Source: an uncultured Paracoccaceae bacterium (lineage in GTDB: Bacteria; Pseudomonadota; Alphaproteobacteria; Rhodobacterales; Rhodobacteraceae). From it: a stretch of DNA of 64,000 nucleotides. The translations under genes were made by a program, and so were the position numbers. Where the stretch lies: the NCBI GenBank assembly GCA_947498415.1, contig CANMKB010000004.1:186001-250000 (forward strand), in the 5' to 3' direction. The notes beneath the pieces were generated by a model. The model ran no database searches. It saw only the letters and a list, made by a program, of their open reading frames with translations, and was not told the DNA's origin. This document shows positions 33,583-41,264 of this stretch, in pieces. Position 1 is the stretch's first letter. Every line of letters starts with the position of its first letter.

Positions 33583-34614
33583 CTATACCTGCTTTTTCGC
33601 CCGCAATGCTTCAATAAGTGAGGCCATATCTGCCGGAATGGCGGCCTCAAACCGAAGTTCTTCCTTGGTGACAGGATGTACGAACCCAAGAACCGCCGCG
33701 TGAAGCGCCTGCCGCGGGAATGCCTTTGCCGCTGCCACCCCAGCCGGGCTAAGGGCCTTTTCAGACAGCTTGCGTCGCCCGCCATATGTTGGATCACCAA
33801 TAAGGCTGTGCCCCGCATGGGTCAGGTGCACACGAATTTGGTGGGTTCGTCCAGTTTCAAGCCAACATTCGACCAATGAAGCCACTTCTGGATTGCCAAA
33901 GCCTTCGACAATACGCGACCGCGTCACCGCATGCCGCCCACCTTCAAACAACACGGCCTGACGCTGGCGATCTGTTTTGTGACGTGCCAGATGCGTCGTG
34001 ATTTTCATAATGTTGCTGGTTTCGAAATTCACACCTCGCACCCCACGCAACCGCGGATCGTGTGCATCCGGCACCCCATAGACCACGGCATTATAATACC
34101 GTTCAACAGTGTGCTTTTCGAATTGCGTGGCCAGCCCCTGATGCGCTCGATCTGTCTTTGCAACGACCAACAAGCCAGAAGTCTCTTTATCAATGCGATG
34201 AACGATGCCCGGACGTTTGCTACCGCCAACGCCGGATAGCGTATCACCGCAGTGATGCAGCAAAGCATTCACAAGTGTTCCATTTGGCGTACCCGGAGCC
34301 GGATGCACTACCATGCCTGCGGGCTTGTTGATCACAACAAGATCGTCATCTTCAAAGATGATATCTAGCGGGATATCCTCTGGCCCAATATGGCTTTCGT
34401 CTGCCACGGGAACAGAAATCTCGATTTGAGCGCCCTCTTGCACTTTGGCCTTGGGATCAGTTTGTGTCACACCATCAATAGAAATACTTCCGCCAGCCAA
34501 TAACTTGGCAAGGCGCGTGCGCGATAATGCGGCTTCTGCTGGCACATCACGCGCCAAAGCCTTATCAAGTCGCGCAGGCGGGTTTTCCGCGATCTGAAAG
34601 GTGACGCGTGCCAT
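33583..34614 (-). CDS. rluD: RluA/RluD family 23S rRNA pseudouridine synthase
   Basis: A 343-residue enzyme. The N-terminal S4-like RNA-binding domain (ARLDKALARD, LLAGGSISIDG) is followed by the catalytic domain with VINKPAGMVVHPAPG and the active-site motif HRIDKETSGLLVVAKT, whose aspartate attacks uridine. Length and the long S4 domain favour RluD (23S rRNA uridines 1911/1915/1917). The open frame runs back to 34878, but homologous sequence begins at MARVTFQIAENPP, so ATG 34614 (or 34620) is chosen. The chosen ATG lies in a CCATGG palindrome shared with the start of the divergent gene. Confidence 0.88.
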   Translation of the reverse strand: MARVTFQIAENPPARLDKALARDVPAEAALSRTRLAKLLAGGSISIDGVTQTDPKAKVQEGAQIEISVPVADESHIGPEDIPLDIIFEDDDLVVINKPAGMVVHPAPGTPNGTLVNALLHHCGDTLSGVGGSKRPGIVHRIDKETSGLLVVAKTDRAHQGLATQFEKHTVERYYNAVVYGVPDAHDPRLRGVRGVNFETSNIMKITTHLARHKTDRQRQAVLFEGGRHAVTRSRIVEGFGNPEVASLVECWLETGRTHQIRVHLTHAGHSLIGDPTYGGRRKLSEKALSPAGVAAAKAFPRQALHAAVLGFVHPVTKEELRFEAAIPADMASLIEALRAKKQV

Positions 34615-34912
34615 GGACATCGATGATACTCCTGAACCGGTTGAACCGGAAAACCTTCGGTTTCTGCGCCGCCTGATTACCGGGCTAACTGCAGTGATGA
34701 TTGGCGGGCTTTTAGTGCTTGTCACCCTGCTTGTCATCCGTTTGTGGGATTTAGGGCCGGCATTGCCTGAAAATATTAAATTACCTGTTGGTGTGAAAGC
34801 CCAGGCTGTCACCTTTGGAGATGGCTGGATCGCTGTTGTGACACAAGACGATCGCATCTTGATCCTAAACAGCCTCACTGGTGCTGTTCAGCAAGAGTTA
34901 TCCATCCAGTAA
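34613..34912 (+). CDS. DUF6476-like small membrane protein
   Basis: A 99-residue protein with an acidic N-terminus (DDTPEPVEPENL), one strong transmembrane helix (residues about 21-43, LITGLTAVMIGGLLVLVTLL) and a periplasmic tail with GDGWIAVVTQDDRILILN, which looks like a single propeller-type blade. This pattern is that of DUF6476, a family found in Rhodobacteraceae; function unknown. Its ATG at 34613 overlaps the rluD ATG on the opposite strand. A GTG at 34601 is an alternative start. A terminator follows it. Confidence 0.7.
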   Translation: MDIDDTPEPVEPENLRFLRRLITGLTAVMIGGLLVLVTLLVIRLWDLGPALPENIKLPVGVKAQAVTFGDGWIAVVTQDDRILILNSLTGAVQQELSIQ

Positions 34913-34918
34913 AACGAA

Positions 34919-34946
34919 AAAAGCAGGCACGAGGCCTGCTTCTTTT
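34919..34946 (+). terminator. Rho-independent terminator after the DUF6476 gene
   Basis: AAGCAGGC at 34921-34928 pairs with GCCTGCTT at 34934-34941 around a five-base loop, followed by CTTTTTAC; A-rich sequence before it makes it usable from either side, including for the tRNA-His gene on the minus strand. Confidence 0.8.
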
Positions 34947-34974
34947 TACGCTTTCAACCACTTAAGGAAGAAAA

Positions 34975-35051
34975 TGGTACCACCTCCCCGGCTCGAACGG
35001 GGGACCTCCTGATCCACAATCAGGCGCTCTAACCTACTGAGCTAAGGCGGC
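34975..35051 (-). tRNA. tRNA-His (anticodon GTG)
   Basis: The minus strand from 35051 to 34975 folds as a 77-base cloverleaf with encoded CCA. The acceptor stem is GCCGCCT with AGGTGGT, the D-arm TTAGCTCAGTAGGTTAGAGC, the anticodon stem CCTGA/TCAGG around TTGTGGA, and the T-arm CCCCGTTCGAGCCGGGG. The anticodon is GTG, histidine. The base before G1 is T, so the G-1 nearly universal in tRNA-His is not encoded, and the discriminator is A73. Both are the known alphaproteobacterial state. Confidence 0.95.
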
Positions 35052-35117
35052 ACTGCGGAGCGATTTACATTTCCAATTTAGCGAATGCAAGACCGCTTTG
35101 CGAGAAAAAGACGTACT

Positions 35118-36029
35118 TCAAAGAGATTTTTCCCAAACTTGAACAACAACCTCTTGGCTAAAGGCCTGACTGGGTTCGGAGGACACCAAAAAGAACCCGG
35201 CTTTCGCATACATGGCACAGGCCGCCCGATGGCTTTCATGCGTGGCCAATACCATTTTAGCATACCCCTTTGATTTCGCATGAGAAAGCGCCATCTCTAA
35301 CAGTCTACGCCCAAGGCCCAGCCCCCTCGCCTGCGGCTCTAGCAAGACCATGCGTAACCGAGCGATGTCATCTGCTTCGTGCACCACAAAAGTACAGCCT
35401 AAACGTGCCCCATCGGGTGTCGTTGCAATAAATGCACGGCTGTTTTCGTGTTTTTTGGTGACGTAATCAGACAAGAGCCCTGCCACCAATGCCTCAAAAC
35501 TCAGATCAAACCCTTCATCTTGTGCATACAGACGTCCGTGCGCCTCGGTGATCCAGCCCAAGTCACCCGTTTCCAAATCCCGAAACTGGATGGGCGCCGT
35601 GCTGGGTGGACCTAACAGCTGCTTCACCCGCTCCAGCGATTGGCAAAGCTCGGTGACTTCGGGCTTTGGCAAATGCGATGTCATGCTTTCGATCATAGAA
35701 CGCGAGGCCGAATCCAAAGGCGCAAAGGCGGCCCTTCCGTCATCCGTTAAGGTCAGTAATTTCCGTCGTGCATCCGCCTCATCAATACGCGTTTGCACCC
35801 ACCCTTTTTTGGTGAACCCTGCAAAAAGGCGACTAAGATAGCCGGCATCCACCCCCAAACGTTCAGAGATCTCTCGCGCAGAACCCCCTTCGGCCCCTGC
35901 AAGTGCCACCTCTTGCAGAACACGCGCCTGCGTAAGTGTGAGGCCCGACCCAAGATATGACTGGTCGAGCAACCCCAATTTTACGGTGTAGTCGCGGTTG
36001 AAATCGCGAATTTTGGCTATGTGATCCAT
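35118..36029 (-). CDS. Bifunctional MarR-type regulator / GNAT N-acetyltransferase
   Basis: A 303-residue two-domain protein. Residues 1-140 form a MarR winged helix (LTLTQARVLQEVA, REISERLGVDAGYLSRLF, then the wing RIDEADARRKLLTLT). Residues about 150-303 form a GNAT domain with the acetyl-CoA loop LEPQARGLGLGRRLLEMAL and a terminal YAKAGF. The ATG at 36029 is used because the longer frame begins with TTG. A 13-bp palindrome lies about 23 bases upstream and is probably its operator. Such fusions are known in many bacteria; the acetylated substrate is not known. Confidence 0.88.
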   Translation of the reverse strand: MDHIAKIRDFNRDYTVKLGLLDQSYLGSGLTLTQARVLQEVALAGAEGGSAREISERLGVDAGYLSRLFAGFTKKGWVQTRIDEADARRKLLTLTDDGRAAFAPLDSASRSMIESMTSHLPKPEVTELCQSLERVKQLLGPPSTAPIQFRDLETGDLGWITEAHGRLYAQDEGFDLSFEALVAGLLSDYVTKKHENSRAFIATTPDGARLGCTFVVHEADDIARLRMVLLEPQARGLGLGRRLLEMALSHAKSKGYAKMVLATHESHRAACAMYAKAGFFLVSSEPSQAFSQEVVVQVWEKSL

Positions 36030-36051
36030 GAGATCACACAACGACAATTAA

Positions 36052-36064
36052 TTGACTGAGTCAA
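36052..36064. promoter_or_regulatory. Palindromic operator upstream of the MarR-GNAT gene
   Basis: TTGACTGAGTCAA is a perfect palindrome around a central G, TTGACT at 36052-36057 and AGTCAA at 36059-36064. It lies 23-35 bases before the ATG at 36029 on the minus strand and near the promoter of the divergent gene at 36129, a placement that suits autorepression. Confidence 0.6.
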
Positions 36065-36128
36065 CCAATAAGAACTTGCCCTCCCCCTCTGAACAAGGAT
36101 ATTGAACCCCATCACCAAGGAGACACCC

Positions 36129-36317
36129 ATGGGCATTAACACCGAACGCGACGTCGAAGCGAACCTTCAAATCGGGCCAACCGACAAAGGCTTTGTGCGC
36201 ATTTTCATCGAAGCGGGCGGTCTTGAAATTCCGATGGACTTCTCTCCAGAAGAAGCCGAAGAAATTGCCGAAGAAGTCCTCGCTGCAGCAAAGACTGCGG
36301 CTCAGATGAGCAAATAG
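36129..36317 (+). CDS. DUF6324-like small acidic protein
   Basis: A 62-residue acidic cytoplasmic protein. GPTDKGFVRIFIEAGG and the C-terminal helix FSPEEAEEIAEEVLAAAKTAA are the recognisable features and match the small Rhodobacteraceae family DUF6324 as I remember it; the function is unknown. The ATG at 36129 has AGGAGAC six bases upstream; a Met at 36102 lacks one. It is divergent from the MarR-GNAT gene and nearly touches the convergent mmcB gene (one base between). Confidence 0.65.
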   Translation: MGINTERDVEANLQIGPTDKGFVRIFIEAGGLEIPMDFSPEEAEEIAEEVLAAAKTAAQMSK

Positions 36318-36318
36318 T

Positions 36319-36771
36319 TCATCCTTCATCCGGCATTGGGGCCAGTTTTGGATCTCGATACCGCTGAAGCCTGCGCGCCGCATCCATTGCAAATTTCTGG
36401 ATTATCTTTTTGCGCCGCGCCGCTGCAACCTTGTCTTCTGGTCCCATTCGAATGATCTCTGCATCATACGAATCCGCAATGATCAGCCCTGTCTCCTCAG
36501 GCAGAAGCTCTGCTGGAAAATCGGTATCGACCGCCCAAAAATAGCGATCACACCACTCCAAATAGCCTTCCCACTTATGATCAGATTGAAAATCAGCGCG
36601 GCTTGATTTGCATTCGATCACCCAAAGCTCGCCCTTTGGACCCAATGCCATGACATCCACACGTTTTCCACGTTCTGGCACAAATTCCTCAACAGAAACA
36701 AAACCATGACTGCGTAAGTGGCGTGAAACGCCTCGTGCTAAGAGCTGTCCGGGTTGAAGGTCTTGGTTCAT
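36319..36771 (-). CDS. mmcB: MmcB family DNA repair protein
   Basis: A 150-residue protein with a nuclease-like core. GKRVDVMALGPKGELWVIECK holds, within it, the Asp and the E-x-K of the PD-(D/E)xK fold, and WEGYLEWCDRYFWAVD follows; this is the MmcB pattern. MmcB was linked in Caulobacter to ImuABC-dependent mutagenic repair after DNA damage. The C-terminal tail is basic. It stands alone on the minus strand; no LexA box (GTTC-N7-GTTC) was seen upstream. Confidence 0.82.
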   Translation of the reverse strand: MNQDLQPGQLLARGVSRHLRSHGFVSVEEFVPERGKRVDVMALGPKGELWVIECKSSRADFQSDHKWEGYLEWCDRYFWAVDTDFPAELLPEETGLIIADSYDAEIIRMGPEDKVAAARRKKIIQKFAMDAARRLQRYRDPKLAPMPDEG

Positions 36772-36820
36772 ACCACGAACGTGAACAATTCAAGAACATA
36801 TTGCAAGACGTAATTCACCC

Positions 36821-36865
36821 TTGACATGATACCTTTTGGTTTCGCATTAATAGTACCAATTGGTA
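36821..36865 (+). promoter_or_regulatory. Promoter and ArsR-type operators of the arsR-SRPBCC pair
   Basis: A consensus -35 TTGACA lies at 36821-36826, with an A+T-rich -10 region near 36845-36852. A perfect 12-bp palindrome TACCAATTGGTA is at 36854-36865, and an imperfect copy TACCTTTTGGT is at 36830-36840, 24 bases upstream. The two copies flank and overlap the -10 region, the expected layout for repression by the downstream ArsR protein. Confidence 0.6.
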
Positions 36866-36884
36866 TCAAATAACAGGAGGTGAC

Positions 36885-37241
36885 ATGAGCACTCTCACAT
36901 TAGATGCTCCGCAAGCGGCGTTTCGCGCCCTGGCAGACCCAACACGCCGCGCCATCCTCGTGCTGCTTAAGGATCGCGCCATGACCATCGCCGAGGTCGC
37001 GAATAACTTCGACATGACTCGCGCCGCCGTAAAAAAACACCTGACGATCCTAACCCAAGGCGGCTTCGTGCAAGTCACGCCGCAGGGCCGGGAAAAACTT
37101 AACGAAATCGTCCCTCAAGGGTTCGCCCCCATTACAAATTGGCTCACATATTTTGATCTCTTCTGGGATGAAAAACTTACAGATTTGGCCGCTGCAATAG
37201 AGGCTGACCTCAACATTCAATCGCCAAAGGAAACAAAATGA
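36885..37241 (+). CDS. ArsR family winged-helix regulator
   Basis: A 118-residue protein with the ArsR core: FRALADPTRRAILVLLKDRAM, where the start of the DNA-binding domain is the conserved ADPTRR, and NFDMTRAAVKKHLTIL as recognition helix. No CxC metal motif is present, so it probably senses something other than a metal. AGGAGG lies just before the ATG. The next gene (SRPBCC) overlaps by four bases, a common ArsR-SRPBCC pair in which the lipid-binding-like partner may bind the effector. Operators lie upstream. Confidence 0.9.
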   Translation: MSTLTLDAPQAAFRALADPTRRAILVLLKDRAMTIAEVANNFDMTRAAVKKHLTILTQGGFVQVTPQGREKLNEIVPQGFAPITNWLTYFDLFWDEKLTDLAAAIEADLNIQSPKETK

Positions 37242-37657
37242 CCCAGACCACCACGCTCACAAAATCCATTCTGCTCAAAGCCACCAAGGAACAAGTTTGG
37301 GGCTACCTTACAGATCCAGAAAAGCTCGCAATCTGGTTTCACCGCCCCACAAAATCTTTGGCTGAGGGCCAAGAATACGAAATGTATGGGACAGAAAGCG
37401 GCAAAAAGCTCATGTGGGGCAAGACCACACAGGCCCAACCTTATGACCGTCTGGAAATGACTTTCAGCATCGCACCCATGAACGGCGCGTCATCTCATGT
37501 TGCCTGGACCCTCGAAGATGTGCCCGGCGGCACCCGTCTATCACTGGTCCACTCAGGTCTGCCCTACAGCGAAGAAACTTTTGGCCTCGCGCTGTCACTC
37601 GACAAAGGCTGGGAAGATCACATGGCCCGGATGCGCACAGATCTTCACGACAATTAA
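37238..37657 (+). CDS. SRPBCC (AHSA1-like) domain protein
   Basis: A 139-residue START-like fold protein. SILLKATKEQVWGYLTDPEKLAIWF is represented by its typical start (ILLKATKEQVWGYLTDP) and the end WEDHMARMRTDL. The family has a hydrophobic cavity and binds lipids or aromatic ligands or activates Hsp90 in eukaryotes; bacterial ArsR-linked members are poorly known. It overlaps arsR by ATGA and is followed by a stem-loop, so the pair makes a two-gene operon. Confidence 0.85.
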   Translation: MTQTTTLTKSILLKATKEQVWGYLTDPEKLAIWFHRPTKSLAEGQEYEMYGTESGKKLMWGKTTQAQPYDRLEMTFSIAPMNGASSHVAWTLEDVPGGTRLSLVHSGLPYSEETFGLALSLDKGWEDHMARMRTDLHDN

Positions 37658-37670
37658 GCGAAACTCAACA

Positions 37671-37698
37671 GGGATGCGCCCTTGCCGGGGCGCGTCCC
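37671..37698 (+). terminator. Stem-loop after the SRPBCC gene, probable terminator
   Basis: GGGATGCGCCC at 37671-37681 pairs with GGGGCGCGTCCC at 37687-37698 with one G-T/T-G irregularity and a five-base loop. There is no T run, so it could be only partly effective. It precedes the proposed promoter of the structured RNA. Confidence 0.5.
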
Positions 37699-37750
37699 AA
37701 AGCATATGTGTGCCTTTGGCGGGTTCTGCCCTTCTCGTGATACGGTAGCA

Positions 37751-37881
37751 TTCCGGTGGCCTTAAGCAATTCCGAGGGAGCTGGCTCTGTTTGGATCCTG
37801 GTCCACTTACCTGGCGCCCACCTGTATATACAGGTCCTCGGGAATGAGATTACCCCACGGCTGCGTTTGCGGGCCCGCCAC
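37751..37881 (+). ncRNA. Structured RNA candidate, resembling 6S RNA
   Basis: No protein frame fits this stretch, but it is preceded by a good sigma-70 promoter, TTGGCG at 37716-37721 and GATACG at 37739-37744 with a 17-base spacer, placing the start near 37751. It can fold as one long rod: GTGGCC (37757-37762 region) with GGCC..GCCAC near 37872-37881, then ATTCCGAGG (37769-37777) with CCTCGGGAAT (37836-37845), with an apical hairpin made by the 16-bp palindrome ACCTGTATATACAGGT at 37820-37835. A long rod with internal loops and this size (about 130-160 bases) recalls 6S RNA, the RNA polymerase-binding regulator. In R. sphaeroides 6S RNA lies beside a 5-formyltetrahydrofolate cyclo-ligase gene, which is absent here. 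Ends are approximate. Confidence 0.4.
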
Positions 37882-37948
37882 AAAATCCTTGCGTCGCAAT
37901 ACATTCGCAGCACAAAGTGCGAAAACCGATTTGGATTAAAGCCAGAAT

Positions 37949-38026
37949 ATGTACAAATTTCTCATCGCCCTTTTTACACTGACCTTGCTTTCTGCCTGCG
38001 GCGTTCCGTTGGTTCCATTCGTCTAA
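37949..38026 (+). CDS. Very small lipoprotein, 25 residues
   Basis: ATG 37949 to TAA 38026 encodes a 25-residue peptide that is nearly all signal: a basic start MYK, a hydrophobic core, and the lipobox LSAC at residues 14-17, leaving a mature lipopeptide CGVPLVPFV. It would be processed by Lgt and signal peptidase II. Such tiny ACGVPxVPxx lipoproteins seem frequent in Rhodobacteraceae, as I recall; function unknown. The ribosome-binding site is weak. The same frame stays open for 63 codons after the TAA. Confidence 0.55.
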   Translation: MYKFLIALFTLTLLSACGVPLVPFV

Positions 38027-38238
38027 CTTTCACCTTTTCCAAATACTCCCGCCGGAGGCCGCCAACCTCGCTCCACCCACAAATGTGGCGTGCGGCGCGA
38101 CGAAACCCGCCTCAAGCGCGACAAAATCAACAAAGACTGCGCCTCAGGCGCAGACCGCTTGAACTACGGCTTTCCCTTCCCGCCCCCTTTCGCTAAACCT
38201 CGCAGCAACACGATGTGACCGCACGCAGGATGACCCAG

Positions 38239-41151
38239 ATGGCTATGGAAAAAACGTTCAACGCAGCAGAGGCCGAAAGCCGCCTCTTTGACGCTTGGGA
38301 AAAGGCGGGCTGCTTCACCGCAGGTGCCAACGCCAAACCGGGCGCCTCGACCTATTGCATCATGATTCCACCGCCGAATGTCACCGGCGTTCTGCACATT
38401 GGCCACGCGTTCAACAACACGCTGCAAGATATTCTGATGCGCTGGAAGCGGATGCAGGGCTTTGACACCCTTTGGCAACCGGGCACAGACCATGCCGGTA
38501 TTGCGACCCAAATGGTCGTTGAGCGTGAACTTGCTAATAACCAACAGCCTTCACGTGCCGAACTAGGTCGTGAGGCCTTCCTTGAGAAAGTCTGGGATTG
38601 GAAAGCGCAATCGGGCGGCACCATTATCAATCAGCTTAAACGTCTTGGCGCGTCTGCTGACTATTCCCGTACCGCGTTCACAATGTCTGGCGCACCGGGT
38701 GCCCCCGCGGATGAAGCCGGCGGCAACTTCCACGATGCGGTCATCAAAGTCTTTGTCGAGATGTACAACAAAGGCCTGATCTATCGCGGCAAACGGCTTG
38801 TGAATTGGGACCCGCATTTTGAAACTGCGATCTCTGATCTTGAAGTTGAGAATGTGGAAACGCCGGGTCACATGTGGCACTTTAAATACCCGCTCGCAGG
38901 TGGTGCGACATATGAGTATTTAGAGAAAGATGAAGACGGGAACGTCACTCTACGCGAAACGCGCGACTATATCTCTATTGCGACAACTCGGCCTGAAACG
39001 ATGCTGGGCGATGGCGCGGTTGCGGTGCATCCGTCTGATGAACGCTACGCGCCCATTGTAGGCAAAATGGTTGAAATTCCGGTAGGTCCGAAAGAGTATC
39101 GCCGGTTGATCCCAATCATCACAGATGAATACCCTGACAAAGACTTTGGTTCTGGTGCTGTAAAAATCACCGGTGCGCATGACTTTAACGACTACCAAGT
39201 TGCCAAGCGCGGTGGCATTCCGATGTACCGCTTGATGGACACGAAAGGCGCAATGCGTGCTGATGGTGAAAGCTATGCGGAAGAAGCGGCCAAGGCGCAG
39301 GCCCATGCAAATGGCGCGGCGTTTACCGAAAACGAAGTCGACGCAATCAACCTGATCCCCGATGATTTGCGTGGCCTCGACCGCTTTGAGGCGCGGAAGC
39401 ACGTGGTTCAACAGATCACCGACGAAGGCCTCGCGGTTATGATCCCGAACCCAGATTTCGAAGCGCTGGAAGTCGAAGAGCGCGTCGGTGTTGAATCTGA
39501 AATCGCTTTTGTTGAAAACAAACCGATCATGCAGCCGTTCGGCGACCGCTCTAAAGTGGTGATCGAGCCGATGTTGACCGACCAGTGGTTTGTGGAAACA
39601 GACAAGATCGTTGGACCGGCATTGGATGCGGTGCGCAATGGAGATGTGAAAATCCTGCCGGAGTCAGGTGAGAAGACCTATTACCATTGGCTGGAGAACA
39701 TCGAACCATGGTGTATCTCTCGCCAGCTCTGGTGGGGTCATCAGATTCCAGTTTGGTTTGACGCCGATGGCAACCAATACTGTGCGTCCACCGAAGCAGA
39801 AGCTCAGGCGCAAGCCGGCGAAGGTGTAGAGCTGACGCGCGACCCTGATGTACTAGACACATGGTTCTCTTCTGGCCTTTGGCCGATCGGTACGCTGGGC
39901 TGGCCCACCGAAACGCCAGAAATGCAGAAGTATTTCCCAACATCTACGCTTGTCACCGGTCAAGACATTCTGTTCTTCTGGGTGGCCCGCATGATGATGA
40001 TGCAGCTGGCGGTCGTGGATCAAATCCCGTTTGACACCGTTTACCTGCATGGCCTTGTGCGCGATGCCAAAGGTAAGAAGATGAGCAAATCCACCGGCAA
40101 CGTCATGGACCCGCTGGACATCATCGACGAATACGGTGCTGACGCGCTGCGCTTCAGCTCTGCCGCAATGGCGGCGCTGGGTGGCGTGCTTAAGCTCGAC
40201 ATGAAACGCATCGAAGGCTACCGCAACTTCGGCACCAAAATTTGGAACGCCGTGCGCTTTGCCGAGATGAACGAAGTTTACGCCAACGGCGCCCCATCGC
40301 GTGAGATTCCACAGGCCACGGCAACGGTGAACCAGTGGATCATCGGCGAAGTGGGCAAAACACGCGAAACCGTGGATGCGGCGCTGGAAAGTTTCCGCTT
40401 TAACGATGCGGCCAACGGCCTTTATGCGTTTGTGTGGGGCAAGGTGTGCGACTGGTATGTCGAATTCGCGAAACCTTTGCTAAGCAGTGAAGACGAAGCC
40501 ATCAAAGCCGAAACCCGCGCGACCATGGGCTGGGTTCTGGATCAATGTATGATCCTGCTACACCCTATCATGCCCTTCATCACCGAAGAGCTTTGGGGCC
40601 AAACCGCCCAGCGGGATGGCATGTTGGTCCATGAAGACTGGCCAACCTACAGCGCAGACCTTGTGAACGCTGCTGCCGACCGTGAGATCAACTGGGTGAT
40701 CCAAACCATTGAGGCCACACGTTCAACCCGCGCACAGATGAATGTACCTGCTGGTTCAAAAATCCCGATGGTCGTCACTCAGATCACTGATGAGAATGAC
40801 GCGGCCTTTAGCGCAAACCAATCGTTGATCTTTAAGCTGGCACGTGTGGAAAACCTTGAGAAAGTTGAGACTTTCCCGAAAGGCTGTGCGACTGTAGCTG
40901 TCGATGGCGCAACCTTTGGCTTGCCGCTTGAGGGTGTGATCGATGTCGCCGCTGAAAAAGCGCGACTGGAAAAGAACCTTGGGAAACTCGCCAAAGAGCT
41001 TGGCGGATTGCGTGGTCGCTTGAACAACCCGAAGTTTGTGGCTTCTGCCCCGGATGAAGTTGTGATTGAAGCCAAGGCAAACCTCGCCGCACGCGAAGAA
41101 GAAGAAGCCAAAATCAAGGCCGCTTTGGACCGCGTGGCCGAATTAGGCTGA
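38239..41151 (+). CDS. valS: Valine--tRNA ligase
   Basis: A 970-residue class I aminoacyl-tRNA synthetase that charges tRNA-Val. The HIGH motif is in [16 protein letters not shown] near residue 48, the editing domain is in the middle ([17 protein letters not shown]), the KMSKS motif is [16 protein letters not shown] near residue 613, and a C-terminal coiled coil ([20 protein letters not shown]) ends the protein. Starts at 38215, 38230 and 38245 are possible; 38239 is chosen because AGGA lies eight bases before it. A strong terminator follows. Confidence 0.97.
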   Translation: MAMEKTFNAAEAESRLFDAWEKAGCFTAGANAKPGASTYCIMIPPPNVTGVLHIGHAFNNTLQDILMRWKRMQGFDTLWQPGTDHAGIATQMVVERELANNQQPSRAELGREAFLEKVWDWKAQSGGTIINQLKRLGASADYSRTAFTMSGAPGAPADEAGGNFHDAVIKVFVEMYNKGLIYRGKRLVNWDPHFETAISDLEVENVETPGHMWHFKYPLAGGATYEYLEKDEDGNVTLRETRDYISIATTRPETMLGDGAVAVHPSDERYAPIVGKMVEIPVGPKEYRRLIPIITDEYPDKDFGSGAVKITGAHDFNDYQVAKRGGIPMYRLMDTKGAMRADGESYAEEAAKAQAHANGAAFTENEVDAINLIPDDLRGLDRFEARKHVVQQITDEGLAVMIPNPDFEALEVEERVGVESEIAFVENKPIMQPFGDRSKVVIEPMLTDQWFVETDKIVGPALDAVRNGDVKILPESGEKTYYHWLENIEPWCISRQLWWGHQIPVWFDADGNQYCASTEAEAQAQAGEGVELTRDPDVLDTWFSSGLWPIGTLGWPTETPEMQKYFPTSTLVTGQDILFFWVARMMMMQLAVVDQIPFDTVYLHGLVRDAKGKKMSKSTGNVMDPLDIIDEYGADALRFSSAAMAALGGVLKLDMKRIEGYRNFGTKIWNAVRFAEMNEVYANGAPSREIPQATATVNQWIIGEVGKTRETVDAALESFRFNDAANGLYAFVWGKVCDWYVEFAKPLLSSEDEAIKAETRATMGWVLDQCMILLHPIMPFITEELWGQTAQRDGMLVHEDWPTYSADLVNAAADREINWVIQTIEATRSTRAQMNVPAGSKIPMVVTQITDENDAAFSANQSLIFKLARVENLEKVETFPKGCATVAVDGATFGLPLEGVIDVAAEKARLEKNLGKLAKELGGLRGRLNNPKFVASAPDEVVIEAKANLAAREEEEAKIKAALDRVAELG

Positions 41152-41174
41152 TTAACAAAGACCGTAAAGTGACA

Positions 41175-41201
41175 GCGCCCGCCAATTTGGCGGGCGTTTT
41201 T
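41175..41201 (+). terminator. Rho-independent terminator after valS
   Basis: GCGCCCGCC at 41175-41183 pairs with GGCGGGCG at 41189-41196 with AATTT in the loop region, followed by five T. It lies about 25 bases after the valS stop. Confidence 0.9.
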
Positions 41202-41264
41202 CGTTTCAAGCCCTCATAAAGCGCCCCACTTGAGATCAATGATGACATCAGGCATGTCTGACGT

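Noticed and set aside
37820..37835. LexA (SOS) box
   Set aside because: CTGT and ACAG are only four bases apart instead of eight, and alphaproteobacterial LexA uses GTTC repeats.
37756..38196. 146-codon plus-strand frame between the SRPBCC and valS genes
   Set aside because: Runs through the structured RNA region and the small lipoprotein in a different frame; Arg-rich with no domain.
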